From: Paenibacillus agaridevorans
GTDB lineage: Bacteria; Bacillota; Bacilli; Paenibacillales; Paenibacillaceae
Length of the DNA stretch: 33,298 bases
Direction: 5' to 3'
Assembly (NCBI RefSeq): GCF_003112455.1
Contig: NZ_BDQX01000398.1
Span: 45,211-78,508, forward strand
Positions 32,646-33,298 of the stretch are shown here, piece after piece; position 1 is the stretch's first letter, and each line of letters begins with the position of its first letter. A model generated the notes under the pieces. It did no database searches, was not told the DNA's origin, and worked only from the letters and a program-made list of their open reading frames with translations. The position numbers were made by a program, and so were the translations under genes.

Positions 32646-33298
32646 GAACATCATTGAACTTTCGAAGCCTGACGGTGGACGGCAAATGGAGCATGGAAGA
32701 AGGAAGCCCGGCGCTGCTGCTTGGCGCGGTCGAGCGCAAGGACTTGACGGAAGGACGTCTGCGCTCGTTGTTGTTCGCATGGCATAAGGCTTCTTGGTAC
32801 GGAGCGGACGTAGAAGAGGAACGAATCGGCGGACAGAGCCTGCTCAAGCTGAGCCCGCTCGCCGCCGTCGATTATTTGTCGCAGCCCCGTCATGTCCGTT
32901 TGCTTGACGTGAAGTGGAGCGATCGGCTCAGCGTCCTTATCCGAATCGCCGGCATGATCCGGACGATGCTGCTGCGAGGCTGGTATATGCCGGACTGGCA
33001 GCACTGGAGCGAGGAACGGAGGAGCTGGAGGGCCGACTTGCCGGAGGACGCCGCCGAGTTCGCGAACGATTGGGAGCAGGCTCTTCGCGATGCGGCCGAA
33101 CATGGCGATGCCCGGGCGGAGGCGTGGCTGGGCGCGGCGATCGAAGAATTGCTGGCAAGCGACAACGATGCGGCGGCAGCTTGGGCGGACATTGGCAAAA
33201 AGATGGGCGAAGGCGTGCTCAGGCAGAAGGGGAGCGACGAAGACGAATGGCTGATCGCCATTGGCTTCCGCCGGGATATGCTGCCGTTCCGCGTGGCG
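32642..33298 (+). CDS. N-terminus of a probable SNF2-helicase-associated protein (3' partial)
   Basis: An open frame of 219 codons starting at ATG 32642 and still open at the window end. The start overlaps the SWIM gene stop (ATGA). The visible part (FRSLTVDGKWSMEEGSPALLLGAVE..., then RSLLFAWHKASWYGADVEEE) has no ATPase motifs yet. In Paenibacillus relatives a SWIM-finger gene is followed by a SNF2-type helicase carrying an N-terminal associated domain, which is why I propose that identity. Only the coupling and the open frame are seen directly. Confidence 0.6.
   Translation, partial: MRTSLNFRSLTVDGKWSMEEGSPALLLGAVERKDLTEGRLRSLLFAWHKASWYGADVEEERIGGQSLLKLSPLAAVDYLSQPRHVRLLDVKWSDRLSVLIRIAGMIRTMLLRGWYMPDWQHWSEERRSWRADLPEDAAEFANDWEQALRDAAEHGDARAEAWLGAAIEELLASDNDAAAAWADIGKKMGEGVLRQKGSDEDEWLIAIGFRRDMLPFRVA

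Noticed and set aside
31854..32780. Minus-strand open frame of 308 codons
   Set aside because: It spans the end of the SWIM gene and the start of the next one, both well supported on the plus strand.

Overview
The window (33.3 kb, moderately GC-rich) looks like a chromosomal segment of an endospore-forming member of the Paenibacillaceae (Paenibacillus/Cohnella type). Evidence: a 74-residue GerE-type regulator, a KatX-like catalase behind a sigma-G-like promoter, a CUT1 sugar ABC cluster with a YesM/YesN two-component pair and no ATPase gene, many strong AGGAGG ribosome binding sites with TTG/GTG starts, and intergenic repeats bounded by CTAACGGAC. No rRNA, tRNA, CRISPR array or prophage is visible.

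Layout. 1-4906 (+): cell-surface glycosylation block: a two-module GT-C membrane glycosyltransferase (5' end outside the window), a GT2 polyprenyl-phosphate sugar synthase, a GtrA-like flippase, then a class D-like sortase. 5034-5258: gerE. 5259-5909: no gene, but an array of inverted-arm repeats. 5910-7419: a WYL regulator divergent from a VOC-family protein; the VOC stop codon lies in a decayed gerE-like relic (7406-7610). 7726-8372 (-): a two-gene unit of a small unknown protein and a retropepsin-like aspartic protease. 8579-12036: an AraC regulator divergent from a Rieske ferredoxin - amidohydrolase - ferredoxin reductase operon that lacks an oxygenase. 12096-13658: an IS605-type element with only tnpB, both ends recognisable. 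13704-15796: a second WYL regulator, a DinB protein and a YdeI/OmpD-like protein. 16022-25042: two sugar permeases, solute-binding lipoprotein 1, a strong terminator, solute-binding lipoprotein 2, response regulator, histidine kinase. 25084-26694 (-): catalase. 26878-29321: TPR membrane protein and an orphan Spo0B-type histidine kinase. 29352-30908: YfmM-type ABC-F protein. 31044-33298: SWIM zinc-finger protein and the start of a probable SNF2-helicase-type partner, cut by the window end.

How the genes work together. GT2, GtrA and the GT-C protein form the classical three-part route: load a sugar on undecaprenyl phosphate, flip it, transfer it outside. The Rieske ferredoxin and reductase form a complete NAD(P)H-to-iron-sulphur electron chain, whose acceptor must be the amidohydrolase pathway or an oxygenase encoded elsewhere. 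The ABC cluster imports an oligosaccharide; solute-binding protein 2 is genetically tied to the YesM/YesN sensor rather than to the permeases.

The most noteworthy items are the gerE relic with its shared flanking repeat, the ~85-nt palindromic repeats, the autonomous TnpB with a readable guide boundary, the oxygenase-less Rieske operon with a perfect 11-bp operator-like inverted repeat, and the paired unknown/retropepsin unit. All homology statements come from recognition of motifs and family patterns; no database search was run.
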